A DNA stretch of 50,872 nucleotides from Defluviitaleaceae bacterium (GTDB lineage: Bacteria; Bacillota; Clostridia; Lachnospirales; WQUN01): NCBI GenBank assembly GCA_009787785.1, contig WQSR01000015.1, positions 30-50,901 on the forward strand, given 5' to 3'. This document shows, piece by piece, positions 26,929-35,451 of the stretch. The first letter of the stretch is position 1, and every line of letters begins with the position of its first letter. The notes beneath the pieces are model-generated. The model was not told the origin of the DNA and made no database searches. It saw only the letters and a program-made list of their open reading frames with translations. A program made the position numbers and the translations under genes.

Positions 26929-27052
26929 AGTCATGCGAGAGGTCAACAAGCACCGCCAACTCAGCGGCAGTTATTTTCTTTTCCTTGCGATATTTCTTTA
27001 TATTTTTTCTGATGGTATTGTAAATTTGTGCATCATATTCAATTGGTTTCAT
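26819..27052 (-). CDS. XRE-family transcriptional regulator
   Basis: Small 77-aa repressor-type protein, essentially one helix-turn-helix domain: IRKNIKKYRKEKKITAAELA, then LVDLSHDFIRQIE, ending in ISVALDVSLDALIEK. ATG 27052 is chosen because AGGTGA lies 8 nt before it; upstream GTG 27064 and ATG 27061 lack a ribosome site. The stop codon lies exactly at the point where the methyltransferase homology ends. A perfect 8-bp inverted repeat overlaps its start region, which points to autorepression and possibly to control of the divergent SPFH operon. It could be the controller of the ruined restriction-modification module. Confidence 0.85.
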   Translation of the reverse strand: MKPIEYDAQIYNTIRKNIKKYRKEKKITAAELAVLVDLSHDFIRQIESEKVGCNFSVETLYRISVALDVSLDALIEK

Positions 27053-27071
27053 GTTAGGCATCACCTAACAT
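27051..27071. promoter_or_regulatory. Likely XRE operator (8-bp inverted repeat)
   Basis: ATGTTAGG-CATCA-CCTAACAT is a perfect inverted repeat with a 5-bp spacer, overlapping the start of the XRE gene. A further half-site ATGTTAG lies at 27099-27105 in the shared intergenic region. The placement suits autoregulation. Confidence 0.65.
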
Positions 27072-27124
27072 AATTTTACCGATTGAACTCTCGAAAATAT
27101 GTTAGCCGTTTCCTCACATTTATA

Positions 27125-27153
27125 TTGATTCTGGGTGCTGTCCATGATATAAT
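27125..27153 (+). promoter_or_regulatory. Strong sigma-A promoter for the SPFH/zinc-ribbon operon
   Basis: TTGATT (27125-27130), a 17-bp spacer and a perfect TATAAT (27148-27153) lie 49 bp upstream of the SPFH gene start. This is the best consensus promoter seen in the window. Confidence 0.75.
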
Positions 27154-27201
27154 TTTCATAGGTGTGCGGTAGCTTGCCCAAAAATAGCGGAGGTGCTACA
27201 T

Positions 27202-28479
27202 ATGGGACTGATTAGAGCGGCAACAGGAGCAGTCGGTAGCGCAATGGGTGACCAATGGCTGGAGTTTTTTTATCATGACACCATGCCCGACACGCTTTTA
27301 GTGTCTAAGGGGCAAAAGCAAGCAACCAAGCGTTCGGTTAATGCAAACCGAAGCGACAATATAATTTCAAACGGTAGCGGCATTGCGATAAACGAAGGGC
27401 AGTGTATGATTGTTGTTGAGCAAGGTAAAGTCATGGATGTGTGTGCCGAACCCGGTCAATATACATGGAATCAATCCTCTGAACCGAGCGTGTTTTCAGG
27501 CGAACTTGGAAATTCCGTTGTCAACACCTTGAAAACCATTGGTCGCAGATTTACTTTTGGAGGAAGCACAGGCAAAGACCAACGTGTATATTACATCAAT
27601 ATCAAAGAACTGTTGAATAACAAATTTGGAACAGCCGTGCCTGTGCCTTTGCGCGTTATAGATACAAATATAGGCTTAGATGCTGATATATCGTTGCGTT
27701 GCAATGGCATATTTTCATACAAGATAACTAATCCACTACTGTTTTACACAAATGTAACTGGAAATGTTGAGCAAGAATTCACAAGAGATAAAATTGATTC
27801 ACAACTTAAAAGCGAGTTTCTTAGTGCCTTACAACCCGCTTTTGCGCAAATGTCAGCAATGGGCTTGCGGTATAGCGCAATACCCGGTCACACTGAACAT
27901 TTATGTCAAGCCTTAAATACGGCACTATCTCAGAAGTGGGAAAAATTACGAGGTTTGAAGGTAGTTTCCGTTGCGATAAACGCTATATCTGCATCTCAAG
28001 AAGATGAGGATATGATAAAGCAATTGCAACGTACAGCGGTTATGCGTGACCCTGGCATGGCGGGTGCAGCGTTGGTTAATGCACAGGCCGAAGCAATGAA
28101 AACAGCGTCGGCTAATGAAGGCGGCTCAATGACTGGATTTTTAGGGCTTGGGTTAGCGCAACAGGCGGGTGGAATGAACTTGCATAGTACCTTTGCTAAT
28201 CCAATAAATCAAGCCGCTGTGGCTTCTACGCCTACTCCATTATCTCCTGCGGGATGGGTGTGTGCTTGCGCCATATCAAATACAGGTAAATTTTGTGCCG
28301 AGTGTGGCAAGCCAAAGCCATCGGATGCTAAATGGACTTGCGTGTGTGGTACGGAAAATGCAGGTAAATTTTGTTCCGAATGTGGCAAAGTGAAAGCAGA
28401 GGAAACAACTTGGGCTTGTGCTTGTGGGTTTGCTAATACAGGGCGGTTCTGTTCCGAATGTGGCACAGCTAAATCATAA
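27202..28479 (+). CDS. SPFH-domain protein with three C-terminal zinc ribbons (YdjI/virion-core-like)
   Basis: Predicted 425 aa. The N-terminal two-thirds resembles the SPFH/band-7-like family annotated as virion core or YdjI-like, with an opening MGLIRAATGAVGSAMGDQW, an EGQCMIVVEQGKVMDVCAEPGQY core strand region, and a late helical region (EDEDMIKQLQRTAVMRDPGMA). The C-terminus (about 350-425) holds three tandem zinc-ribbon units of the form WxCxC...FCxECG. SPFH proteins scaffold membrane microdomains. Bacillus YdjI works with a liaF-like partner in membrane stress, but no such partner is seen here. GGAGGTG precedes ATG 27202. It heads a three-gene operon whose members all carry zinc ribbons. 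AT-rich. Confidence 0.8.
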   Translation: MGLIRAATGAVGSAMGDQWLEFFYHDTMPDTLLVSKGQKQATKRSVNANRSDNIISNGSGIAINEGQCMIVVEQGKVMDVCAEPGQYTWNQSSEPSVFSGELGNSVVNTLKTIGRRFTFGGSTGKDQRVYYINIKELLNNKFGTAVPVPLRVIDTNIGLDADISLRCNGIFSYKITNPLLFYTNVTGNVEQEFTRDKIDSQLKSEFLSALQPAFAQMSAMGLRYSAIPGHTEHLCQALNTALSQKWEKLRGLKVVSVAINAISASQEDEDMIKQLQRTAVMRDPGMAGAALVNAQAEAMKTASANEGGSMTGFLGLGLAQQAGGMNLHSTFANPINQAAVASTPTPLSPAGWVCACAISNTGKFCAECGKPKPSDAKWTCVCGTENAGKFCSECGKVKAEETTWACACGFANTGRFCSECGTAKS

Positions 28480-28511
28480 CGTGAGTTGTACCCCATATAC
28501 CCTCGAAAGGA

Positions 28512-29264
28512 ATGAAAATAGTGAAACTAATAAATCTCACTTGCGAGGCGTGTTTGGCTAATAGAAATGTAGAGATTGAAGACGGGCAAAAAATTGTTTT
28601 TTGCCAATCATGCGGAACAAAAAATTTAATCCTTGATGATGTTAGGATAATTGAGAAAAATATTGACATACGAAGCTATCATCGCAGAGAAAATATTGAT
28701 GTTGCGAGGATAGAAGAAAGTGAAAATAAATTAAAAGCAAGAGAGGCTGAAGCCGAGGCAAAAATTAAAATAGCCGAGCTTGAACTTAAAAAAGCAAAAA
28801 AATATGAAGAACGTGGTTGTTTAGGGGGCATTATAAAATTAGTAAAATGGTGTTTTGCATTTATTATTATTGTTATACTTCTTATTATAATAGCATACAT
28901 AGGGATAATTATTAATGACTGGCGCGGTCAACAAAATGCCATATCTACAAACATAATTGTCGAATTCATGTCAGGTAGCGTTACGGCAACAGAAATTACC
29001 GTAGGAGAACGTCGGCGGATTGTAGGAACGCAATTACCGGGAACTACGCAGGCACATGAATTTAATTTGCCCGTTGGAACGCATACTTTAAGATTTTCCG
29101 TTGGTGGCACAGCGGGCAACATCCGATTTACCGTAGCAGAAACAGAACACTTCCACCATTTTACACTTGAAGAAATACAAGATGGAAATAGGTCAAGGTT
29201 AGATATCACGCTCAACGGCATTATATCGCCCGAAGAAGCAGAGCATTTATTGAATCGAAATTGA
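28512..29264 (+). CDS. Zinc-ribbon / coiled-coil membrane protein
   Basis: Predicted 250 aa. An N-terminal zinc ribbon (CEAC...CQSCG, about 11-35) is followed by a charged coiled coil (about 65-98, ESENKLKAREAEAEAKIKIA), one long hydrophobic segment (about 113-137) and a C-terminal beta-rich domain (TLRFSVGGTAG, then FHHFTLEEI), probably on the other side of the membrane. No family is recognised. ATG 28512 has its nearest ribosome site (AAAGG) too close; in-frame GTG 28521 has better spacing and may be the true start. It lies 32 bp after the SPFH gene and 21 bp before the next zinc-ribbon gene. Confidence 0.65.
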   Translation: MKIVKLINLTCEACLANRNVEIEDGQKIVFCQSCGTKNLILDDVRIIEKNIDIRSYHRRENIDVARIEESENKLKAREAEAEAKIKIAELELKKAKKYEERGCLGGIIKLVKWCFAFIIIVILLIIIAYIGIIINDWRGQQNAISTNIIVEFMSGSVTATEITVGERRRIVGTQLPGTTQAHEFNLPVGTHTLRFSVGGTAGNIRFTVAETEHFHHFTLEEIQDGNRSRLDITLNGIISPEEAEHLLNRN

Positions 29265-29285
29265 CGCAAGAGGGAGGAAACTATC

Positions 29286-30296
29286 GTGAAACATTGCCCC
29301 TATTGCAACACAGACTATGCAAGAGAAGAATCCAAATGCCCTTCGTGTCAAGCCGCCGATTATGAAAATAGGTGCGTAGGATGTACGACTGTTTTCACGT
29401 CTGAACATTGTCCAAGCTGTGGACTTGGCGTTAGTGAAACACTTTTACTTTGTCCAAAGTGTGGCAAGCGAATGAAGGGCTCACAATGTCCCGATTGTTT
29501 AGAAATCGAAACAAAAAAATCCGATGAAGCGGCGAGAGTTGCATTAGGCGAGCAGGAGTATACAAAGAACCAAGCCTTCTTAGCAAAATCAAAAGTTACC
29601 CCCACTGGAAGCTGCTTACCACTTTTACATTCATGGAGGGGTTGTACTTGTACGCGCTGTGGTAAGAAGAAGGATGATGGGGAACATGATTGGCTTGGAT
29701 GTACTTGTAAAATATGTGGGGAAGTACACGACTCCGACCATTCATTTTTTCCTGTTTCGGTTGGCGGTAATATTGAGCGATGTGTAATCTGCGGGAAAAC
29801 TCGCGATGTAAAAGTTGAAGCCGCTAAAACGAAAAGAAATAGGCTTTTTCTAACCATTGCATTGCTAATATTTTTCCCACCCGTCGGCATTATACTAACA
29901 TGGCTCTTTCAGAAAGAATGGAAACCGGAAACCAAGAAAAAGATTAGTATTGCTTCAAGTATTTGGCTGATTGTCGCAATCATTGCTATCGCCATAATGA
30001 GTGCAGTGTTGCCAGGAGTAGGTAATAGCTTGATTGTAGTTACAGAAGGTTATGCAATGGTTCCGGCGGCATCGAACAGTTTATTACGGAGAGATTTCCA
30101 AGAAGTTGTGGCTGATTTTGAGGCGGCAGGATTTATAAATATCACCACAGAAGGGATGGGTGATTTAATAACAGGCTGGCTAACAAGGGATGGTTCTGTG
30201 CGCGAAGTATCCATTGATGGCATTTCGTCTTTTGATGCTGACCGAGTATTCCCTGTTGATGTTGAAATTGTAATCATTCACCATTCATTCCCATAA
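29286..30296 (+). CDS. Multi-zinc-ribbon membrane protein with PASTA-like C-terminal domain
   Basis: Predicted 336 aa. The N-terminus carries at least six CxxC knuckles (about 4-70), then CTCTRCGKKKDDGEHDW-type and CTCKICG repeats (about 118-150). Two hydrophobic segments follow (about 187-207 and 222-245). The C-terminal domain (about 255-336) has the pattern VPAASNSLLRRDFQEVVADF, GFINITTE, DLITGW, then VSIDG, which matches a PASTA-like extracytoplasmic domain common in Firmicute membrane proteins. GTG 29286 is used, with GGGAGG 8 nt upstream. As third gene of the operon it probably works with the SPFH protein at the membrane. The biochemical role is unknown. Confidence 0.7.
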   Translation: MKHCPYCNTDYAREESKCPSCQAADYENRCVGCTTVFTSEHCPSCGLGVSETLLLCPKCGKRMKGSQCPDCLEIETKKSDEAARVALGEQEYTKNQAFLAKSKVTPTGSCLPLLHSWRGCTCTRCGKKKDDGEHDWLGCTCKICGEVHDSDHSFFPVSVGGNIERCVICGKTRDVKVEAAKTKRNRLFLTIALLIFFPPVGIILTWLFQKEWKPETKKKISIASSIWLIVAIIAIAIMSAVLPGVGNSLIVVTEGYAMVPAASNSLLRRDFQEVVADFEAAGFINITTEGMGDLITGWLTRDGSVREVSIDGISSFDADRVFPVDVEIVIIHHSFP

Positions 30297-30444
30297 AATG
30301 GATTGGCGACTATTTTGTGCAATCATGGGTAAGGATTATAGAGGCATATTCGCAGAAGCTGTTACTATTTCAATAAATCAATAATGCAAATAATATTTCG
30401 GAATGATATGCTTAGGTAAAATGGAACGACAGGAGGGTAAACGC

Positions 30445-30795
30445 ATGGCTGAGATAAACCCCATAATAAGTGCGGTAACGGAAGAATTGAGCAAAAGTAC
30501 GCAGGACGTTTTGGGCGACAGACTGCGCAAAATTATCCTCTACGGGTCGTATGCGCGTGGTGATTACAAGGAATATTCGGACTTAGACATCATGGTGCTT
30601 GCAGATTACAACGAGGCTGAAAAATCAGAACTGGAAGCGAAGATGTGTGTGATAGCAAGCCGAGCAAGCCTTGAACATGACATCACAGTCAGCGTATACC
30701 TTAACAACGAAAGCCTTTTTACAAGTAGGTTGCATATATCACCATTCTACAGAAACGTCTTGTCGGAAGGAGTTGAGATATTTGGAACACGCTAA
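30445..30795 (+). CDS. MNT-type nucleotidyltransferase (antitoxin-like)
   Basis: Minimal nucleotidyltransferase of 116 aa. The catalytic signature GSYARGDYKEYSDLDIMV (34-51) has GS and the DxD pair D46/D48, and a third acidic position lies in the EHDITVSVY segment. AGGAGGG is 7 nt before ATG 30445. It overlaps a HEPN-domain gene by 14 bp. MNT proteins of this kind AMPylate or otherwise neutralise their HEPN partner in toxin-antitoxin pairs, which is the likely role here. Confidence 0.85.
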   Translation: MAEINPIISAVTEELSKSTQDVLGDRLRKIILYGSYARGDYKEYSDLDIMVLADYNEAEKSELEAKMCVIASRASLEHDITVSVYLNNESLFTSRLHISPFYRNVLSEGVEIFGTR

Positions 30796-31243
30796 AGATA
30801 TGTCAAAGTACAGATATGAGCAGGCTGTACAATGTTTGGAATCGTCTAAGGCACTTATCGACTTGAATGATTACAAGGGTGCGGCAAATCGTTCTTATTA
30901 TTGTGTTTTCCATGCTATGCGAAGTGTGTCGGCTCTTCAAAATGTTGACTTTGGCAATCATGGGCAATTGATGGGTTATTTTCGCAGAGAATATATCAAG
31001 ACAAAAATCTTCCCCGTGGAAATGTCAGATATTTTGACACTGCTGTTTGATGTCAGAAATAAGAGTGACTACGATGATTTTTATGTCATCAGTAAAGAAG
31101 AAGTAACAAATCAGTTGAAATCAGCCGAATATTTCCTTGATGAGGTTAGGAAATATCTTGAAAAAAATAAATATTCGCAACTGCGAATACTATTGTTGAG
31201 AGCGATGCCGGAAGCCGCTTCCGAAAATCAGAAATCCAAATAA
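30782..31243 (+). CDS. HEPN-domain protein (toxin-like partner of MNT)
   Basis: All-helical protein of about 153 aa of the UPF0332/HEPN group: RYEQAVQCLESSKALIDLND, then GAANRSYYCVFHAMRSV, and a late LLFDVRNKSDYDDFY. The usual HEPN RNase motif RX4-6H is not present; this group has Rx3DY (RNKSDY), so nuclease activity is uncertain. The start chosen is TTG 30782, 9 nt after GGAAGGAG. The next ATG is at 30800. The overlap with the MNT gene indicates coupled translation. A 15-bp stem follows the stop (31251-31292). AT-rich like the rest of the island. Confidence 0.8.
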   Translation: MEHAKDMSKYRYEQAVQCLESSKALIDLNDYKGAANRSYYCVFHAMRSVSALQNVDFGNHGQLMGYFRREYIKTKIFPVEMSDILTLLFDVRNKSDYDDFYVISKEEVTNQLKSAEYFLDEVRKYLEKNKYSQLRILLLRAMPEAASENQKSK

Positions 31244-31250
31244 ATCACGG

Positions 31251-31292
31251 AAGCCCCATTTTACAACGATTACACCGTGTAGAATGGGGCTT
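31251..31292. terminator. Long hairpin after the MNT-HEPN pair
   Basis: AAGCCCCATT pairs with AATGGGGCTT and the stem continues inward for five more pairs, 15 in total with one G-U, around a 12-nt loop. The downstream U-run is weak (TTGTTACATT). It is a likely terminator for the HEPN gene and may work in both directions. Confidence 0.55.
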
Positions 31293-31324
31293 GTTACATT
31301 TTCAAGCGGGTGAATTTTCGGAAA

Positions 31325-31500
31325 TCACTTGACCGGGGTTGAATCCACTATCACACAGTCGCTTGCGGGAGATTTTCTCGTTGGACAGGCAGGTATTACT
31401 TTCTGATATAGCAGTATGAAGTTGCGCCCCAGCCGGTCAATGGAATGGACGTAGCAAAATCCTTCCCCGATTTTTTGTCTGCATACAGGGGTTCGTATTT
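31325..31500 (-). pseudogene. Relic of a serine recombinase (resolvase)
   Basis: On the minus strand one frame reads KYEPLYADKKSGKDF and the overlapping frame continues YVHSIDRLGRNFILLYQK and later SDCVIVDSTPV before TGA. These blocks match the order DKxSGKDF ... VxSIDRLGRN ... ADIVVLD in resolvases of Firmicute transposons. About 27 residues between the first two blocks are missing and the frame shifts at the join. It is a dead remnant at the right edge of the accessory island. No intact recombinase was found near it. Confidence 0.55.
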
Positions 31501-32008
31501 TTTGCAAAAAAAGCACGCCTTGAATGGACACACAAGGACGTGCTTGGAATAAAATCATAATCTTTGGGTGTTGCCCACGGTTGGCCTCTCTACCGGGACC
31601 CTTCATGGTATACACGTCTGTACAGGCGGCTTTTGGCCGTGGAAATCCCCGTGTAGTGCATGAACGGCAAATTGGCGGTTCCGTGTGGATAATCAAGGGC
31701 ATTGGCTTTGAAAGGGACAAACCGCACTGACACCGCCACGCGTGTGAATATACGCGGTACCGGCTTGGTTTTAACAAATCCAAAGCATGAAAATCCTATG
31801 TTGCCCGAAGGCGGGGGGCTTCGAGGGGCAATCCACGCAAAGGGGTATCAGCGCGGGTGTACGCAGAAATCGGGGCTACCGTATGACGTAAGAGCCGGTG
31901 ATGGCCTGTTGGGGTGTGCGCCTCTTGGCTTGGGTGCAGTTTACAACAAAGCAACCGGACATTTGTTCAGAAAATGTCTGAGAATTTGTCCGGTTTAGCC
32001 GGCTACAA
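31501..32008. other. Gene-poor stretch with two hairpins
   Basis: About 500 bp without a convincing gene. It holds an imperfect hairpin at 31511-31545 (AAGCACG/CGTGCTT and CCTTG/CAAGG arms) and a two-part hairpin at 31953-31995 (AACCGGACA/TGTCCGGTT enclosing TCAGA/TCTGA). The composition is GC-rich again, so it may be decayed chromosomal or transposon DNA. Short open frames here have no ribosome sites or recognisable products. Confidence 0.5.
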
Positions 32009-32293
32009 TTAGGGCATGGGCCAGCGCGAAGCCGACGCCACGCACTGCTGGAGTGCCTTGGCGGCGCGTAGTTCTACGTAGCAACCGCACAGCACGCACA
32101 TGCCATCAAGCAGGTGGTCGCATTTTTTGCAGATATTTAGGCGTTCTATGTACACCGCCGGGGTGGTTTTGTGCTCCGGCGGTATGTTTTTTATATAGTC
32201 CTGGATGGTGGCGGAGAGCTCGGCCCGGTGGGTGTCCGCCACCAGGCAACGGGGGCAGGGCTTTAGCCCGGGGGAAGCCTTCGCGCCGCTCAC
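32009..32293 (-). CDS. DUF6171-family small zinc-binding protein
   Basis: Predicted 94 aa. An N-terminal CPRC pair and a later [21 protein letters not shown] stretch (split here as ICKKCDHL and [15 protein letters not shown]) give six or more Cys in CxxC pairs, the pattern of the Firmicute family DUF6171. The function is unknown and it probably binds zinc. The start is GTG 32293, whose first bases overlap the stop of the arabinofuranosidase gene; GGAGG lies 14 nt upstream. It is probably the last gene of that transcript. Confidence 0.7.
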   Translation of the reverse strand: MSGAKASPGLKPCPRCLVADTHRAELSATIQDYIKNIPPEHKTTPAVYIERLNICKKCDHLLDGMCVLCGCYVELRAAKALQQCVASASRWPMP

Positions 32294-33768
32294 GGGGAAA
32301 TACGTACCTCCATCACAGCGCAGGGGGGCATTGTGAGGGTAATTTTGTCGGAGGCGGCTTTGATATCGTCGAAGGGGCTGACTTTCAGCTTCTGTGGCGC
32401 GTCGAAGTCGTTCAAATCCCGCATCCCGCCGGAGAGTACGCGGGCAGAGGCGTTCTTCGCTTCCATGCCCGTGAGGAAAAGTGTCACCGGCAGGGCTTTG
32501 TCCGCCGAGGGATTGACCAAAGTAGCCGTCAATTTTCCATCGGTGCCCACCGACGCGGAGACACTCAAGTTGGGCAGGGGGAATTTCTCCGTCCCGATGC
32601 TTTGCGTCTGCGCATAGGAATGCACAAGGTGCGCGTCGTGGTGGTGCTTGAATAAATCAAAGACATGGTAGGTGGGGGTCAGCAGCATTTTTTCGCCCTC
32701 GGTGAGGATGACGGCCTGGAGGACGTTGACGGTCTGGGCCAGGTTGGCCATCACCACCCGGTTGGCGTGCCGGTTGAATATGTTCAAAGTCAGGCCCGCC
32801 ACCATGGCGTCGCGCATGGTGTTTTGCTGGAAGAGGAAGCCGGGGTTGGTGCCGGGCTCCACGGCGAACCAGGTGCCCCATTCATCCACGATGATACCCA
32901 CCCGGTGGGCAGGGTCATAGCGGCTCATGATATTTGCGTGGTTGGTGATGAGTTCGTCCATCAGCAGGGCCTTGTGCAGGGTCTTGTAGTAAATTTCCTC
33001 ATCAAATTCCGTCGCGCTCAACTTATCGTGCCATCCCTCGCCGGGCATACAATAATAGTGCAGGGTAAGCGCGTCCATATGGTGGGCGGCGGTTTGCATG
33101 ACCTTTTCCGTCCAGTCGTAGTTGAAGTCCGGCGCACCGCAAGCGATTCTATAGATTTTGTTTTCGCCGTAATTGCGGATATAGGTGGCGAACTGGCGGT
33201 ACACATCGGCATAGTATTCCGGGCGCATGTTGCCGCCACAGCCCCAGTTTTCGTTGCCCACGCCCCAATACTTTACGCGCCATGCCTGTTCCTGGCCGTT
33301 TTCGGCGCGGAGCTGCGCCATGGGGGAGGTGCCATCGAAGGTGAGGTATTCCACCCATTCGCTCATTTCCTGCACGGTGCCACTGCCCACGTTGCCGTTA
33401 ATATAAGGCTCGCAGTCCAGCTGGCGGCACAGCTCCATAAATTCGTGGGTGCCGAAGGAATTGTCCTCCACCACGCCGCCCCAGTGGGTGTTGACCATTT
33501 TTTTGCGCTTTTCTTTGGGGCCGATGCCGTCCTTCCAGTGGTATTCGTCGGCGAAGCAACCCCCCGGCCAGCGCAAAACGGGAATCTTTATATGGCGCAA
33601 AGCCTCCACCACGTCCTTGCGCATCCCCTTTTCATTGGGAATCTCCGAATTTTCCCCAACAAAAATGCCGTTGTAGATACAACGGCCCAGATGCTCGGCA
33701 AAATGCCCGTAGATATTGGGGTTGATTACGCTTTTCTTCTCGTTGGCGTTGATAAATACGTGATTCAT
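32290..33768 (-). CDS. Alpha-L-arabinofuranosidase, GH51
   Basis: Releases terminal alpha-L-arabinofuranose from arabinan or arabinoxylan oligosaccharides. It has 492 aa and no signal peptide, so it acts inside the cell on imported oligosaccharides. GH51 features are [19 protein letters not shown] at the N-terminus, [15 protein letters not shown], the acid/base E173 in GVGNENWG, and the nucleophile E296 in [17 protein letters not shown] precedes the ATG at 33768. It is divergent from the secreted-protein gene at 33828. With the GH127 enzyme at 45359-47281 it points to use of plant arabinose polymers. Confidence 0.95.
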   Translation of the reverse strand: MNHVFINANEKKSVINPNIYGHFAEHLGRCIYNGIFVGENSEIPNEKGMRKDVVEALRHIKIPVLRWPGGCFADEYHWKDGIGPKEKRKKMVNTHWGGVVEDNSFGTHEFMELCRQLDCEPYINGNVGSGTVQEMSEWVEYLTFDGTSPMAQLRAENGQEQAWRVKYWGVGNENWGCGGNMRPEYYADVYRQFATYIRNYGENKIYRIACGAPDFNYDWTEKVMQTAAHHMDALTLHYYCMPGEGWHDKLSATEFDEEIYYKTLHKALLMDELITNHANIMSRYDPAHRVGIIVDEWGTWFAVEPGTNPGFLFQQNTMRDAMVAGLTLNIFNRHANRVVMANLAQTVNVLQAVILTEGEKMLLTPTYHVFDLFKHHHDAHLVHSYAQTQSIGTEKFPLPNLSVSASVGTDGKLTATLVNPSADKALPVTLFLTGMEAKNASARVLSGGMRDLNDFDAPQKLKVSPFDDIKAASDKITLTMPPCAVMEVRISP

Positions 33769-33798
33769 AACGCGCCTCCTATTCTTTACATTTTTATT

Positions 33799-33807
33799 TG
33801 GTATAAT
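33799..33807 (+). promoter_or_regulatory. Extended -10 promoter
   Basis: TG-G-TATAAT lies 21 bp before the start of the secreted-protein gene, in the 59-bp divergent gap. The -10 hexamer is perfect and has the upstream TG, so a -35 box may not be needed. Confidence 0.55.
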
Positions 33808-33827
33808 AACACAAAAGGGTGGGTGGA

Positions 33828-35423
33828 ATGAAAAAAATAGTATTACTCCTGTTTATTTTTTTTGTCGTGCACGCGCCCATTTCTGTGCGGGCCACGGTAG
33901 GGCCGCTGGTGAACCACGCTACGATTTTAGTAGACGGAGAAGCCTTCACGATATGGGGCGTGGGCAACGATGTGGCGTTATCCAGCGTCAGGCTACGTGA
34001 TTTGGCTTACATAGTAAAAGACACCCCTGCCCGGTTTAAAATCCGCGAAAGCGATGACCCCGCGCTGGGTTACTGGATTATACGGGGCGCGGCTTACACC
34101 CCGGCGGGGGATGTACTGCAACCCATCGAATATTACCTTGAATCCTTTGGTGAAGAATGGAGCGACCCAAGATGGTTCATGGGGCAGTTTACCCGTGTGC
34201 TGATTGGGGTTGACGGTACATACGCGCCGGAAACGGTCATCGAATTTATTACCTACGAAGACGCGTATGATTTCTATTTCCCGTTGCATAGTCTTGGGGT
34301 GTTGCTGGGCTTTGAAGTGGTGTGGAGCCGCGTGGGGTATTTCATAGGTGGTATGCAGGAGGAATATTTCGAGGGCGTGTGGTATGTCATCGAAACGGGG
34401 CGGGAACGGGCGGAACTTCCTGTGCAGACGGTGGAATACTTGGATTTAATGTGGCGACTAACGCAGTGGTGGGTGGATGACGCCCATTTCTACAGCGAAG
34501 CAGTGGACGAAAGCACCGTGTGGCCTTTGGAATTATTTTTCAGGACGGCGGGGCATGGCGCGCAATTTTCCAGCTGGCAGGGTATGGGGCCCATGCGGCA
34601 TACCGCGCCGTATTTTTGGCGGTATTGGTACCCGATGGAAATGTATACCCTGGAAGACGGCCGGGTAGCATTACGCATCGCGGACAGCCCGGTAAGGGCA
34701 TGGTATGACGCGCCAACGGAGGCACCTGCAAAACCGCCGGTTTTCTCCGGCCGCCGCTGTATTGTCATAGACACCGCGCAGGAAGAACTCGAAAAAATCA
34801 CCCTATACATAGACGGGAACGCGCACCGCATGATACGCCCCTTCGGCCCGGATGGCAGTGTGCGCACAGCGCGGCGTTATACCGTCGGTGCCAATGACGA
34901 AGGGCATATTGTATTGCGCTACATGCTGGGGGCGGAGGCCCTATGGAACGGCGACGGCATACACATATACCGCGCCACGGGTCCTTCCTGGCAAATCGGT
35001 GACATCGGGACGCGGATGTATTCCCGAAATGAACTCAGCCATGACGACCGCCTGCTTTTTGAATTTATCGACACAACGGCGCAACCGGGGCAGGTATACT
35101 ATTATACGATTATTTCAACGGGGTTTTGGGGGCTTTCCGTGCATTATATTTCTGCCACGCAATTTCAAATGCGAGCGGATGTGGATGCCCTTCGCGGTGC
35201 TACAGGGGATTACGCAGCGGAATATACCAAGACGTACAACGGTGAAGACGAAAATGAATACGGGGAAGAAGCCGTCGTTGTTGCATCAGGGGTATTGAAT
35301 GGCCTATTTGGGGCTTTACTCGTTGTGTTTTTAATCGCGGCGGGATTTTTTATTGTCAGAAACAAAAGTAAGCGTCGCCACATTGCTAATTGCGCGGATG
35401 TACCATACAATGACGCAAGGTGA
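33828..35423 (+). CDS. Secreted/membrane-anchored protein of unknown function
   Basis: Predicted 531 aa. An N-terminal signal sequence ([19 protein letters not shown], cleavage probably after VRA) and a C-terminal membrane segment (about 489-512) followed by basic residues (RNKSKRR) place it in the envelope, mostly outside. The first domain (about 30-190) resembles the copper-amine-oxidase-N-like/stalk domains of Firmicute surface proteins ([18 protein letters not shown], and later [18 protein letters not shown]). The rest (about 210-450) has no family I recognise. The start is ATG 33828 with GGGTGG upstream. It is followed 28 bp later by a sugar kinase and then a CotH-type gene in the same direction. 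Confidence 0.65.
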   Translation: MKKIVLLLFIFFVVHAPISVRATVGPLVNHATILVDGEAFTIWGVGNDVALSSVRLRDLAYIVKDTPARFKIRESDDPALGYWIIRGAAYTPAGDVLQPIEYYLESFGEEWSDPRWFMGQFTRVLIGVDGTYAPETVIEFITYEDAYDFYFPLHSLGVLLGFEVVWSRVGYFIGGMQEEYFEGVWYVIETGRERAELPVQTVEYLDLMWRLTQWWVDDAHFYSEAVDESTVWPLELFFRTAGHGAQFSSWQGMGPMRHTAPYFWRYWYPMEMYTLEDGRVALRIADSPVRAWYDAPTEAPAKPPVFSGRRCIVIDTAQEELEKITLYIDGNAHRMIRPFGPDGSVRTARRYTVGANDEGHIVLRYMLGAEALWNGDGIHIYRATGPSWQIGDIGTRMYSRNELSHDDRLLFEFIDTTAQPGQVYYYTIISTGFWGLSVHYISATQFQMRADVDALRGATGDYAAEYTKTYNGEDENEYGEEAVVVASGVLNGLFGALLVVFLIAAGFFIVRNKSKRRHIANCADVPYNDAR

Positions 35424-35451
35424 ATTGCGTTATAACCCAAGGAGGATAAAA

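Noticed and set aside
31540..31990. Group II intron remnant
   Set aside because: A few GTGCGCC- and GAGCCG-like strings occur, but domain V and the usual 5' structure could not be found in order.
32665..33831. Long open frame (about 388 codons) antisense to the GH51 gene
   Set aside because: Shadow of a confident gene with intact catalytic residues; the translated product looks like a low-complexity antisense product.
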